Assembly (NCBI RefSeq): GCF_937616625.2
Contig: NC_065577.1
Location: 62,001-126,000 of the forward strand
Reading direction: 5' to 3'
Length of the DNA: 64,000 nucleotides
From: Mercurialis annua
Taxonomy: Eukaryota > Streptophyta > Magnoliopsida > Malpighiales > Euphorbiaceae
Shown here one piece after another: positions 47,407 through 61,240 of the stretch. Position numbers and translations under genes: made by a program. Within the stretch, counting starts at the first letter, position 1, and every line of letters starts with the position of its first letter. Below the pieces are notes generated by a model, which was given only the letters and a program-made list of their open reading frames with translations, had not been told where the DNA came from and searched no databases.

Positions 47407-50400
47407 TGCACAAAAATCCCAAAAACGAATTAAACGATAATTTATTTATCAAATAACTTTTCTATGATTTTAAATAATCCAAACTAGATATGTTGTCCCA
47501 ATAAAAGATAACTTATCGACCTAACAAAATTCCTAGTTAAACTCAACTTTTCAAAAATCCCTTTTCTAGCCTACTTCGGGCTATCAAAATGCTTACATAA
47601 AACGGTCTGATTAACAAACTAATTGAACATTCTTATTGTCTTCAACACCCTCTAAAACTTTCGTTCAGGTTCCAACTTCTTCTGGTACGCTTATAGGGTC
47701 AAAAAAAGCACCGAAACTCCCCTCCCTGAGCTGTTTTGGGGAATGCAGAAAAGCCTAAAAAACCTGATAAAACGATAATTAATTTATTAAATAACTTTTA
47801 TATGATTTTCAATAATCCCAACTAGAAACGTTGTCCGAATAACCGATAATTTATCGAGCTAAGAAAATTCCTAGTTAAACTCAACTTTTCAAAAACCCCT
47901 TTTTTAGCCTACTTCGGGCTATCAAAATGTTTACATAAAACGGTCTGATTAACAAACTTATTGAACATTCATATTGTCTTCAACACCTCTAAAACTTCCG
48001 TTGAGGTTTCAACTTCATCCGGTATGCTTATAGGGTCAAAAAAAGCACCCATACTCCCCACCCTCATGAGCTGTTTTCGGGAATGCAGAAAAGCCCCAAT
48101 AACAGGATAAAACGATAATTAATTTATTAAATAACTTTTATATGATTTTCAATAATCCCAAATAGAAACATTGTCCGAATAACCGATAATTTATCGAGCT
48201 AACAAAATTCCTAGTCAAACTCATCTTTTCAAAAATCCCTTTTCTAGCCTACTTCGGGCTATCAAAATGCTTACATAAAACGGTCTGATTAACAAACTAA
48301 TTGAATATTCATATTGTCTGTAACACTGTCTAAATCGTTTGTTCAGGTTCCAACTTCATCCGGTACGCTTATAGGGTTAAAAAACATTTACACCCAAACT
48401 CCCCTCCCTGAGCTGTTTTGGGGAATGGACAAAAACCCCAGAAACGGGATAAAACGATAATTTATTTATCAAATAACTTTTCTATGATTTTAAATAATCC
48501 CAACTAGAAATGTAGTCCCAATAACAGATAACTTATCGAGCTAACAATATTTCTAGTTAAATTCAACTTTTCAAAAATCCATTTTCTAGCCTACTTCGGG
48601 CTATTAAAATGCTTACATAAAACGGTCTGATTAACAAACTAATTGAATATTTATATTGCCTGTAACACTGTCTAAATCTTTTGTTCAGGTTCCAACTTCA
48701 TCCGGTACGCTTATAGGGTTAAAAAACGCACCCAAACTCCCCTCCCTGAGCTGTTTTGGAGAATGCACAAAAATCCCAAAAACGAGATTAAACGATAATT
48801 TATTTATCAAATAACGTTTTTATGATTTTAAATAATCCCAAATAGATATGTTGTCCCAATAACAGATAACTTATCGACCTAACAAAATTCCTAATTAAAC
48901 TCAACTTTTCAAAAATCTCTTTTCTAGCCTACTTCGGGCTATCAAAATGCTTACATAAAACGGTCTGATTGACAAACTAATTGAATATTCATATTGCCTG
49001 TAACACTGTCTAAATCTTTTGTTCAGGTTCCAATTTCATCCGGTACGCTTATAGGGTTTAAAAACGCACCCAAACTCCCCTTCCTGAGCTGTTTTGGGGA
49101 ATGCACAAAAATCCCAAAAACGAATTAAACGATAATTTATTTATCAAATAACTTTTCTATGATTTTAAATAATCCAAACTAGATATGTTGTCCCAATAAA
49201 AGATAACTTATCGACCTAACAAAATTCCTAGTTAAACTCAACTTTTCAAAAATCCCTTTTCTAGCCTACTTCGGGCTATCAAAATGCTTACATAAAACGG
49301 TCTGATTAACAAACTAATTGAACATTCTTATTGTCTTCAACACCCTCTAAAACTTTCGTTCAGGTTCCAACTTCTTCTGGTACGCTTATAGGGTCAAAAA
49401 AAGCACCGAAACTCCCCTCCCTGAGCTGTTTTGGGGAATGCAGAAAAGCCTAAAAAACCTGATAAAACGATAATTAATTTATTAAATAACTTTTATATGA
49501 TTTTCAATAATCCCAACTAGAAACGTTGTCCGAATAACCGATAATTTATCGAGCTAAGAAAATTCCTAGTTAAACTCAACTTTTCAAAAACCCCTTTTTT
49601 AGCCTACTTCGGGCTATCAAAATGTTTACATAAAACGGTCTGATTAACAAACTTATTGAACATTCATATTGTCTTCAACACCTCTAAAACTTCCGTTGAG
49701 GTTTCAACTTCATCCGGTATGCTTATAGGGTCAAAAAAAGCACCCATACTCCCCACCCTCATGAGCTGTTTTCGGGAATGCAGAAAAGCCCCAATAACAG
49801 GATAAAACGATAATTAATTTATTAAATAACTTTTATATGATTTTCAATAATCCCAAATAGAAACATTGTCCGAATAACCGATAATTTATCGAGCTAACAA
49901 AATTCCTAGTCAAACTCATCTTTTCAAAAATCCCTTTTCTAGCCTACTTCGGGCTATCAAAATGCTTACATAAAACGGTCTGATTAACAAACTAATTGAA
50001 TATTCATATTGTCTGTAACACTGTCTAAATCGTTTGTTCAGGTTCCAACTTCATCCGGTACGCTTATAGGGTTAAAAAACATTTACACCCAAACTCCCCT
50101 CCCTGAGCTGTTTTGGGGAATGGACGAAAACCCCAGAAACGGGATAAAACGATAATTTATTTATCAAATAACTTTTCTATGATTTTAAATAATCCCAACT
50201 AGAAATGTAGTCCCAATAACAGATAACTTATCGAGCTAACAATATTTCTAGTTAAATTCAACTTTTCAAAAATCCATTTTCTAGCCTACTTCGGGCTATT
50301 AAAATGCTTACATAAAACGGTCTGATTAACAAACTAATTGAATATTTATATTGCCTGTAACACTGTCTAAATCTTTTGTTCAGGTTCCAACTTCATCCGG

Positions 50401-50419
50401 TACGCTTATAGGGTTAAAA

Positions 50420-53400
50420 AACGCACCCAAACTCCCCTCCCTGAGCTGTTTTGGAGAATGCACAAAAATCCCAAAAACGAGATTAAACGATAATTTATTT
50501 ATCAAATAACATTTTTATGATTTTAAATAATCCCAAATAGATATGTTGTCCCAATAACAGATAACTTATCGACCTAACAAAATTCCTAATTAAACTCAAC
50601 TTTTCAAAAATCTCTTTTCTAGCCTACTTCGGGCTATCAAAATGCTTACATAAAACGGTCTGATTGACAAACTAATTGAATATTCATATTGCCTGTAACA
50701 CTGTCTAAATCTTTTGTTCAGGTTCCAATTTAATCCGGTAGGCTTATAGGGTTAAAAAACGCACCCAAACTCCCCTTCCTGAGCTGTTTTGGGGAATGCA
50801 CAAAAATCCCAAAAACGAATTAAACGATAATTTATTTATCAAATAATTTTTCTATTATTTTAAATAATCCCAACTAGATATGTTGTCCCAATAAAAGATA
50901 ACTTATCGACCTAACAAAATTCCTAGTTAAACTCAACTTTTCAAAAATCCCTTTTCTAGCCTACTTCGGGCTATCAAAATGCTTACATAAAACGGTCTGA
51001 TTAACAAACTAATTGAACATTCTTATTGTCTTCAACACCCTCTAAAACTTTCGTTGAGGTTCCAACTTCATCTGGTACGCTTATAGGGTCAAAAAAAGCA
51101 CCGAAACTCCCCTCCCTGAGCTGTTTTGGGGAATGCAGAAAAGCCTAAAAAACCTGATAAAACGATAATTAATTTATTAAATAACTTTTATATGATTTTC
51201 AATAATCCCAACTAGAAACGTTGTCCGAATAACCGATAATTTATCGAGCTAAGAAAATTCCTAGTTAAACTCAACTTTTCAAAAATCCCTTTTTTAGCCT
51301 ACTTCGGGCTATCAAAATGTTTACATAAAACGGTCTGATTAACAAACTAATTGAACATTATTATTGTCTTCAACACCCTCTAAAACTTCCGTTGAGGTTC
51401 CAACTTCATCCGGTACGCTTATAGGATTAAAAAACACACCGAAACTCCCCTCCCTGAGCTGTTTTGGGGAATGAACAAAAACCCCAAAAACGGGATAAAA
51501 CGATAATTTATTTATCAAATAACTTTTATATGATTTTCAATAATTCCAACTAGAAACGTTGTCCGAATAACCGATAATTTATCGAGCTAACAAAATTCCT
51601 AGTTAAACTCAACTTTTCAAAAATTCCTTTTCTAGCCTACTTCGGGCTATCAAAATGCTTACATAAAACGGTCTGATTAACAAACTAATTGAATATTCAT
51701 ATTGTCTGTAATACTGTCTAAATCGTTTGTTCAGGTTCCAACTTCATCCGGTACGCTTATAAGGTTAAAAAAAGCACCCAAACTCCCCTCCCTGAGTTGT
51801 TTTGGGGAATGCAGAAAAGCCCCAAAATGGGATAAAATGATAATTCATTTATCAAATAACTCTTCTATTATTTTAATTAATCCCAACTAGAAACGTAGTC
51901 TGAATAACCGATAACTTATCGAGCTAACAGAATTCCTAGTTAAACTCAACTTTTTAAAAATTCATTTTCAAGCCTACTTCGGGCTATCAAAGCGCTTACT
52001 TAACACAGTCTGATTACCAAACTAATTGAACATTCTTATTGTCTTCAACACACTATAAAACTTCCGTGGAGGTTCCAACTTTGTCCGGTACGCGTAGGGG
52101 GTCAAAACACATACCCAAACTCCCCTCCCTTAGCTGTTTTGGGGAATGCAGAAAAGCCCCAAAAACAGGATAAAAGGATAATTAATTTATCAAATAACTT
52201 ATATATGATTTTCAATAATCCCAACTAGAAACGTTTTCCAAATAACCGATAATTTATCGAGCTAACAAAATTCCTAGTCAAACTGAACTTTTCAAAAATC
52301 CCTTTTCTAGCCTACTTCGGGCTATCAAAATGCTTACATAAAATGGTCTAATTAACAAACTAATTGAATATTCATATTGTCTGTAACACTGTCTAGATCT
52401 TTTGTTCAGGTTCCAACTTCATCCGGTACGCTTATAGGGTCAAAAAACGCACCCAAACTCTCCTCCCTGAACTGTTTTGGGGAATGCACAAAAACCCCAA
52501 AAACGGGATAAAACGATAATTTATTTATCAAATAACTTTTCTATGATTTTAAATAATCCCAACTAGAAATGTTGTCCCAATAACAGATAACTTATCGAGC
52601 TAACAAAATTTCTAGTTAAACTCAACTATTCAAAAATCCATTTTCTAGCCTACTTCGGGCTATCAAAATGCTTACATAAAACGGTCTGATTAACAAACTA
52701 ATTGAATATTCATATTGCCTGTAACACTGTCTAAATCTTTTGTTCAGGTTCCAACTTCATCCTGTACACTTATAGGGTTAAAAAACGCACCCAAACTCCC
52801 CTCCCTGAGCTGTTTTGGAGAATGCACAAAAATCCCAAAAACGAGATTAAACGATAATTTATTTATCAAATAACATTTTTATGATTTTAAATAATCCCAA
52901 ATAGATATGTTGTCCCAATAACAGATAACTTATCGACCTAACAAAATTCCTAATTAAACTCAACTTTTCAAAAATCTCTTTTCTAGCCTACTTCGGGCTA
53001 TCAAAATGCTTACATAAAACGGTCTGATTGACAAACTAATTGAATATTCATATTGCCTGTAACACTGTCTAAATCTTTTGTTCAGGTTCCAATTTAATCC
53101 GGTAGGCTTATAGGGTTAAAAAACGCACCCAAACTCCCCTTCCTGAGCTGTTTTGGGGAATGCACAAAAATCCCAAAAACGAATTAAACGATAATTTATT
53201 TATCAAATAATTTTTCTATTATTTTAAATAATCCCAACTAGATATGTTGTCCCAATAAAAGATAACTTATCGACCTAACAAAATTCCTAGTTAAACTCAA
53301 CTTTTCAAAAATCCCTTTTCTAGCCTACTTCGGGCTATCAAAATGCTTACATAAAACGGTCTGATTAACAAACTAATTGAACATTCTTATTGTCTTCAAC

Positions 53401-56400
53401 ACCCTCTAAAACTTTCGTTGAGGTTCCAACTTCATCTGGTACGCTTATAGGGTCAAAAAAAGCACCGAAACTCCCCTCCCTGAGCTGTTTTGGGGAATGC
53501 AGAAAAGCCTAAAAAACCTGATAAAACGATAATTAATTTATTAAATAACTTTTATATGATTTTCAATAATCCCAACTAGAAACGTTGTCCGAATAACCGA
53601 TAATTTATCGAGCTAAGAAAATTCCTAGTTAAACTCAACTTTTCAAAAATCCCTTTTTTAGCCTACTTCGGGCTATCAAAATGTTTACATAAAACGGTCT
53701 GATTAACAAACTAATTGAACATTATTATTGTCTTCAACACCCTCTAAAACTTCCGTTGAGGTTCCAACTTCATCCGGTACGCTTATAGGATTAAAAAACA
53801 CACCGAAACTCCCCTCCCTGAGCTGTTTTGGGGAATGAACAAAAACCCCAAAAACGGGATAAAACGATAATTTATTTATCAAATAACTTTTATATGATTT
53901 TCAATAATTCCAACTAGAAACGTTGTCCGAATAACCGATAATTTATCGAGCTAACAAAATTCCTAGTTAAACTCAACTTTTCAAAAATTCCTTTTCTAGC
54001 CTACTTCGGGCTATCAAAATGCTTACATAAAACGGTCTGATTAACAAACTAATTGAATATTCATATTGTCTGTAATACTGTCTAAATCGTTTGTTCAGGT
54101 TCCAACTTCATCCGGTACGCTTATAAGGTTAAAAAAAGCACCCAAACTCCCCTCCCTGAGTTGTTTTGGGGAATGCAGAAAAGCCCCAAAATGGGATAAA
54201 ATGATAATTCATTTATCAAATAACTCTTCTATTATTTTAATTAATCCCAACTAGAAACGTAGTCTGAATAACCGATAACTTATCGAGCTAACAGAATTCC
54301 TAGTTAAACTCAACTTTTTAAAAATTCATTTTCAAGCCTACTTCGGGCTATCAAAGCGCTTACTTAACACAGTCTGATTACCAAACTAATTGAACATTCT
54401 TATTGTCTTCAACACACTATAAAACTTCCGTGGAGGTTCCAACTTTGTCCGGTACGCGTAGGGGGTCAAAACACATACCCAAACTCCCCTCCCTTAGCTG
54501 TTTTGGGGAATGCAGAAAAGCCCCAAAAACAGGATAAAAGGATAATTAATTTATCAAATAACTTATATATGATTTTCAATAATCCCAACTAGAAACGTTT
54601 TCCAAATAACCGATAATTTATCGAGCTAACAAAATTCCTAGTCAAACTGAACTTTTCAAAAATCCCTTTTCTAGCCTACTTCGGGCTATCAAAATGCTTA
54701 CATAAAATGGTCTAATTAACAAACTAATTGAATATTCATATTGTCTGTAACACTGTCTAGATCTTTTGTTCAGGTTCCAACTTCATCCGGTACGCTTATA
54801 GGGTCAAAAAACGCACCCAAACTCTCCTCCCTGAACTGTTTTGGGGAATGCACAAAAACCCCAAAAACGGGATAAAACGATAATTTATTTATCAAATAAC
54901 TTTTCTATGATTTTAAATAATCCCAACTAGAAATGTTGTCCCAATAACAGATAACTTATCGAGCTAACAAAATTTCTAGTTAAACTCAACTATTCAAAAA
55001 TCCATTTTCTAGCCTACTTCGGGCTATCAAAATGCTTACATAAAACGGTCTGATTAACAAACTAATTGAATATTCATATTGCCTGTAACACTGTCTAAAT
55101 CTTTTGTTCAGGTTCCAACTTCATCCTGTACACTTATAGGGTTAAAAAACGCACCCAAACTCCCCTCCCTGAGCTGTTTTGGAGAATGCACAAAAATCCC
55201 AAAAACGAGATTAAACGATAATTTATTTATCAAATAACATTTTTATGATTTTAAATAATCCCAAATAGATATGTTGTCCCAATAACAGATAACTTATCGA
55301 CCTAACAAAATTCCTAATTAAACTCGACTTTTCAAAAATCTCTTTTCTAGCCTACTTCGGGCTATCAAAATGCTTACATAAAACGGTCTGATTGACAAAC
55401 TAATTGAATATTCATATTGCCTGTAACACTGTCTAAATCTTTTGTTCAGGTTCCAATTTAATCCGGTAGGCTTATAGGGTTAAAAAACGCACCCAAACTC
55501 CCCTTCCTGAGCTGTTTTGGGGAATGCACAAAAATCCCAAAAACGAATTAAACGATAATTTATTTATCAAATAATTTTTCTATTATTTTAAATAATCCCA
55601 ACTAGATATGTTGTCCCAATAAAAGATAACTTATCGACCTAACAAAATTCCTAGTTAAACTCAACTTTTCAAAAATCCCTTTTCTAGCCTACTTCGGGCT
55701 ATCAAAATGCTTACATAAAACGGTCTGATTAACAAACTAATTGAACATTCTTATTGTCTTCAACACCCTCTAAAACTTTCGTTGAGGTTCCAACTTCATC
55801 TGGTACGCTTATAGGGTCAAAAAAAGCACCGAAACTCCCCTCCCTGAGCTGTTTTGGGGAATGCAGAAAAGCCTAAAAAACCTGATAAAACGATAATTAA
55901 TTTATTAAATAACTTTTATATGATTTTCAATAATCCCAACTAGAAACGTTGTCCGAATAACCGATAATTTATCGAGCTAAGAAAATTCCTAGTTAAACTC
56001 AACTTTTCAAAAATCCCTTTTTTAGCCTACTTCGGGCTATCAAAATGTTTACATAAAACGGTCTGATTAACAAACTAATTGAACATTATTATTGTCTTCA
56101 ACACCCTCTAAAACTTCCGTTGAGGTTCCAACTTCATCCGGTACGCTTATAGGATTAAAAAACACACCGAAACTCCCCTCCCTGAGCTGTTTTGGGGAAT
56201 GAACAAAAACCCCAAAAACGGGATAAAACGATAATTTATTTATCAAATAACTTTTATATGATTTTCAATAATTCCAACTAGAAACGTTGTCCGAATAACC
56301 GATAATTTATCGAGCTAACAAAATTCCTAGTTAAACTCAACTTTTCAAAAATTCCTTTTCTAGCCTACTTCGGGCTATCAAAATGCTTACATAAAACGGT

Positions 56401-57545
56401 CTGATTAACAAACTAATTGAATATTCATATTGTCTGTAATACTGTCTAAATCGTTTGTTCAGGTTCCAACTTCATCCGGTACGCTTATAAGGTTAAAAAA
56501 AGCACCCAAACTCCCCTCCCTGAGTTGTTTTGGGGAATGCAGAAAAGCCCCAAAATGGGATAAAATGATAATTCATTTATCAAATAACTCTTCTATTATT
56601 TTAATTAATCCCAACTAGAAACGTAGTCTGAATAACCGATAACTTATCGAGCTAACAGAATTCCTAGTTAAACTCAACTTTTTAAAAATTCATTTTCAAG
56701 CCTACTTCGGGCTATCAAAGCGCTTACTTAACACAGTCTGATTACCAAACTAATTGAACATTCTTATTGTCTTCAACACACTATAAAACTTCCGTGGAGG
56801 TTCCAACTTTGTCCGGTACGCGTAGGGGGTCAAAACACATACCCAAACTCCCCTCCCTTAGCTGTTTTGGGGAATGCAGAAAAGCCCCAAAAACAGGATA
56901 AAAGGATAATTAATTTATCAAATAACTTATATATGATTTTCAATAATCCCAACTAGAAACGTTTTCCAAATAACCGATAATTTATCGAGCTAACAAAATT
57001 CCTAGTCAAACTGAACTTTTCAAAAATCCCTTTTCTAGCCTACTTCGGGCTATCAAAATGCTTACATAAAATGGTCTAATTAACAAACTAATTGAATATT
57101 CATATTGTCTGTAACACTGTCTAGATCTTTTGTTCAGGTTCCAACTTCATCCGGTACGCTTATAGGGTCAAAAAACGCACCCAAACTCTCCTCCCTGAAC
57201 TGTTTTGGGGAATGCACAAAAACCCCAAAAACGGGATAAAACGATAATTTATTTATCAAATAACTTTTCTATGATTTTAAATAATCCCAACTAGAAATGT
57301 TGTCCCAATAACAGATAACTTATCGAGCTAACAAAATTTCTAGTTAAACTCAACTATTCAAAAATCCATTTTCTAGCCTACTTCGGGCTATCAAAATGCT
57401 TACATAAAACGGTCTGATTAACAAACTAATTGAATATTCATATTGCCTGTAACACTGTCTAAATCTTTTGTTCAGGTTCCAACTTCATCCTGTACACTTA
57501 TAGGGTTAAAAAACGCACCCAAACTCCCCTCCCTGAGCTGTTTTG
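50420..57545 (+). repeat. 7-monomer higher-order repeat, three near-identical units (2364 bp)
   Basis: Three units of about 2364 bp (7 x 338). GATTGACAAACTAA recurs near 50663, 53027 and 55389, and the type-B monomer at 52091, 54455 and 56819. The units are virtually identical. The only difference found while reading is CTCGACTT near 55324 instead of CTCAACTT. This indicates very recent amplification. The block ends at GAGCTGTTTTGTGG near 57537. Confidence 0.9.
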
Positions 57546-60500
57546 TGGAATGCACAAAAATCCCAAAAACGGGATTAAACGATAATTTATTTATCAAATA
57601 ACTTTTCTATGATTTTAAATAATCCCAACTAGATATGTTGTCCCAATAACAGATAACTTATCAACCTAACAAAATTCCTAGTTAAACTCAACTTTTCAAA
57701 AATCCCTTTTTTAGCCTACTTCGTGCTATCAAAATGCTTACATAAAACGGTCTGATTAACAAACTAATTGAACATTCTTATTGTCTTCAACACCCTCTAA
57801 AACTTCCGTTGAGGTTCCAACTTCATCCGGTACGCTTATAGGGTCAAAAAAAGAACCCAAACTCCCCTCCCTGAGCTGTTTTGGGGAATGCACAAAAACC
57901 CCAAAAACGGGATAAAACGATAATTTATTTATCAAATAACTTTTATATGATTTTCAATAATTCCAACTAGAAACGTTGTCCGAATAACCGATAATTTATC
58001 GAGCTAACAAAGTTCCTAGTCAAACTCAACTTTTCAAAAATCCCTTTTCTAGCCTACTTCGGGCTATCAAAATGCTTTATAAAACGGTCTGATTAACAAA
58101 CTAATTGAATATTCATATTGTCTGTAACGCTGTCTAAATCATTTGTTCAGGTTCCAACTTCATCCGGTACGCTTATAGGGTTAAAAAACACACCCAAACT
58201 CCCCTACCTGAGCTGTTTTGGGGAATGCACAAAAACCCCAAAAACGAGATAAAACGATAATTTATTTATCAAATAACTTTTCTATGATTTTAAATAATCC
58301 CAACTAGAAATGTTGTCCCAATAACAGATAACTTATCGAGCTAACAAAATTTCTAGTTAAACTCAACTATTCAAAAATCCATTTTCTAGCCTACTTCGGG
58401 CTATCAAAATGCTTACATAAAACGGTCTGATTAACAAACTAATTGAATATTCATATTGCCTGTAACACTGTCTAAATCTTTTGTTCAGGTTCCAACTTCA
58501 TCCTATACACTTATAGGGTTAAAAAACGCACCCAAACTCCCCTCCCTGAGCCGTTTTGTGGAATGCACAAAAATCCCAAAAACGGGATTAAACGATAATT
58601 TATTTATCAAATAACTTTTCTATGATTTTAAATAATCCCAACTAGATATGTTGTCCAAATAACAGATAACTTATCAACCTAACAAAATTCCTAGTTAAAC
58701 TCAACTTTTCAAAAATCTCTTTTTTAGCCTACTTCGGGCTATCAAAATGCTTACATAAAACGGTCTGATTAACAAACTAATTGAACATTCTAATTGTCTT
58801 CAACACCCTCTAAAACTTCCGTTGAGGTTCCAACTTCATCCGGTACGCTTATAGGGTCAAAAAAAGCACCCAAACTCCCCTCCCTGAGCTGTTTTGGGGA
58901 ATGCACAAAAACCCCAAAAACGGGATAAAACGATAATTTATTTATCAAATAACTTTTATATGATTTTCAATAATTCCAACTAGAAACGCTGTCCGAATAA
59001 CCGATAATTTATCGAGCTAACAAACTTCCTAGTCAAACTCAACTTTTCAAAAACCCCTTTTCTAGCCTACTTCGGGCTATCAAAATGCTTTATAAAACGG
59101 TCTGATTAACAAACTAATTGAATATTCATATTGTCTGTAACGCTGTCTAAATCGTTTGTTCAGGTTCCAACTTCATCCGGTACGCTTATAGGGTTAAAAA
59201 ACACACCCAAACTCCCCTACCTGAGCTGTTTTGGGGAATGCACAAAAACCCCAAAAACGAGATAAAACGATAATTTATTTATCAAATAACTTTTCTATGA
59301 TTTTAAATAATCCCAACTAGAAATGTTGTCCCAATAACAGATAACTTATCGAGCTAACAAAATTTCTAGTTAAACTCAACTATTCAAAAATCCATTTTCT
59401 AGCCTACTTCGGGCTATCAAAATGCTTACATAAAACGGTCTGATTAACAAACTAATTGAATATTCATATTGCCTGTAACACTGTCTAAATCTTTTGTTCA
59501 GGTTCCAACTTCATCCTATACACTTATAGGGTTAAAAAACGCACCCAAACTCCCCTCCCTGAGCCGTTTTGTGGAATGCACAAAAATCCCAAAAACGGGA
59601 TTAAACGATAATTTATTTATCAAATAACTTTTCTATGATTTTAAATAATCCCAACTAGATATGTTGTCCCAATAACAGATAACTTATCAACCTAACAAAA
59701 TTCCTAGTTAAACTCAACTTTTCAAAAATCCCTTTTTTAGCCTACTTCGTGCTATCAAAATGCTTACATAAAACGGTCTGATTAACAAACTAATTGAACA
59801 TTCTTATTGTCTTCAACACCCTCTAAAACTTCCGTTGAGGTTCCAACTTCATCCGGTACGCTTATAGGGTCAAAAAAAGAACCCAAACTCCCCTCCCTGA
59901 GCTGTTTTGGGGAATGCACAAAAACCCCAAAAACGGGATAAAACGATAATTTATTTATCAAATAACTTTTATATGATTTTCAATAATTCCAACTAGAAAC
60001 GTTGTCCGAATAACCGATAATTTATCGAGCTAACAAAGTTCCTAGTCAAACTCAACTTTTCAAAAATCCCTTTTCTAGCCTACTTCGGGCTATCAAAATG
60101 CTTTATAAAACGGTCTGATTAACAAACTAATTGAATATTCATATTGTCTGTAACGCTGTCTAAATCGTTTGTTCAGGTTCCAACTTCATCCGGTACGCTT
60201 ATAGGGTTAAAAAACACACCCAAACTCCCCTACCTGAGCTGTTTTCGGGAATGCACAAAAACCCCAAAAACGAGATAAAACGATAATTTATTTATCAAAT
60301 AACTTTTCTATGATTTTAAATAATCCCAACTAGAAATGTTGTCCCAATAACAGATAACTTATCGAGCTAACAAAATTTCTAGTTAAACTCAACTATTCAA
60401 AAATCCATTTTCTAGCCTACTTCGGGCTATCAAAATGCTTACATAAAACGGTCTGATTAACAAACTAATTGAATATTCATATTGCCTGTAACACTGTCTA

Positions 60501-61240
60501 AATCTTTTGTTCAGGTTCCAACTTCATCCTATACACTTATAGGGTTAAAAAACGCACCCAAACTCCCCTCCCTGAGCCGTTTTGTGGAATGCACAAAAAT
60601 CCCAAAAACGGGATTAAACGATAATTTATTTATCAAATAACTTTTCTATGATTTTAAATAATCCCAACTAGATATGTTGTCCAAATAACAGATAACTTAT
60701 CAACCTAACAAAATTCCTAGTTAAACTCAACTTTTCAAAAATCTCTTTTTTAGCCTACTTCGGGCTATCAAAATGCTTACATAAAACGGTCTGATTAACA
60801 AACTAATTGAACATTCTAATTGTCTTCAACACCCTCTAAAACTTCCGTTGAGGTTCCAACTTCATCCGGTACGCTTATAGGGTCAAAAAAAGCACCCAAA
60901 CTCCCCTCCCTGAGCTGTTTTGGGGAATGCACAAAAACCCCAAAAACGGGATAAAACGATAATTTATTTATCAAATAACTTTTATATGATTTTCAATAAT
61001 TCCAACTAGAAACGCTGTCCGAATAACCGATAATTTATCGAGCTAACAAACTTCCTAGTCAAACTCAACTTTTCAAAAACCCCTTTTCTAGCCTACTTCG
61101 GGCTATTAAAATGCTTACATAAAACGGTCTGATTAACAAACTAATTGAATATTCATATTGTCTGTAACGCTGTATAAATCGTTTGTTCAGGTTCCAACTT
61201 CATCCGGTACGCTTATAGGGTTAAAAACACACCCAAACTC
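57538..61240 (+). repeat. 3-monomer (about 1013-bp) repeat nested in a 6-monomer (about 2026-bp) repeat
   Basis: The variant (C/T)GTTTTGTGGAATG recurs near 57538, 58551, 59564 and 60577 (spacing 1013 bp). Other variants alternate at double spacing, for example AAGAACCCAAACTCC near 57851 and 59877, and GTTGTCCAAATAAC near 58649 and 60678. A trimer unit therefore diverged and was then amplified as a hexamer. Confidence 0.82.

Larger units (their letters stand above)
37700..50420 (+). repeat. 5-monomer (1.695-kb) higher-order repeat, split by the viral insertion
   Basis: Diagnostic variants (CCCACCCTCATGAGCTG, AACATTTACACCC, GATTGACAAACTAA, GCACCGAAACTCC) recur every 1695-1696 bp once the 8.26-kb insertion with its duplication is subtracted. 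The insertion therefore fell into an already formed higher-order repeat. Copies without the insertion lie immediately downstream. Confidence 0.85.
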
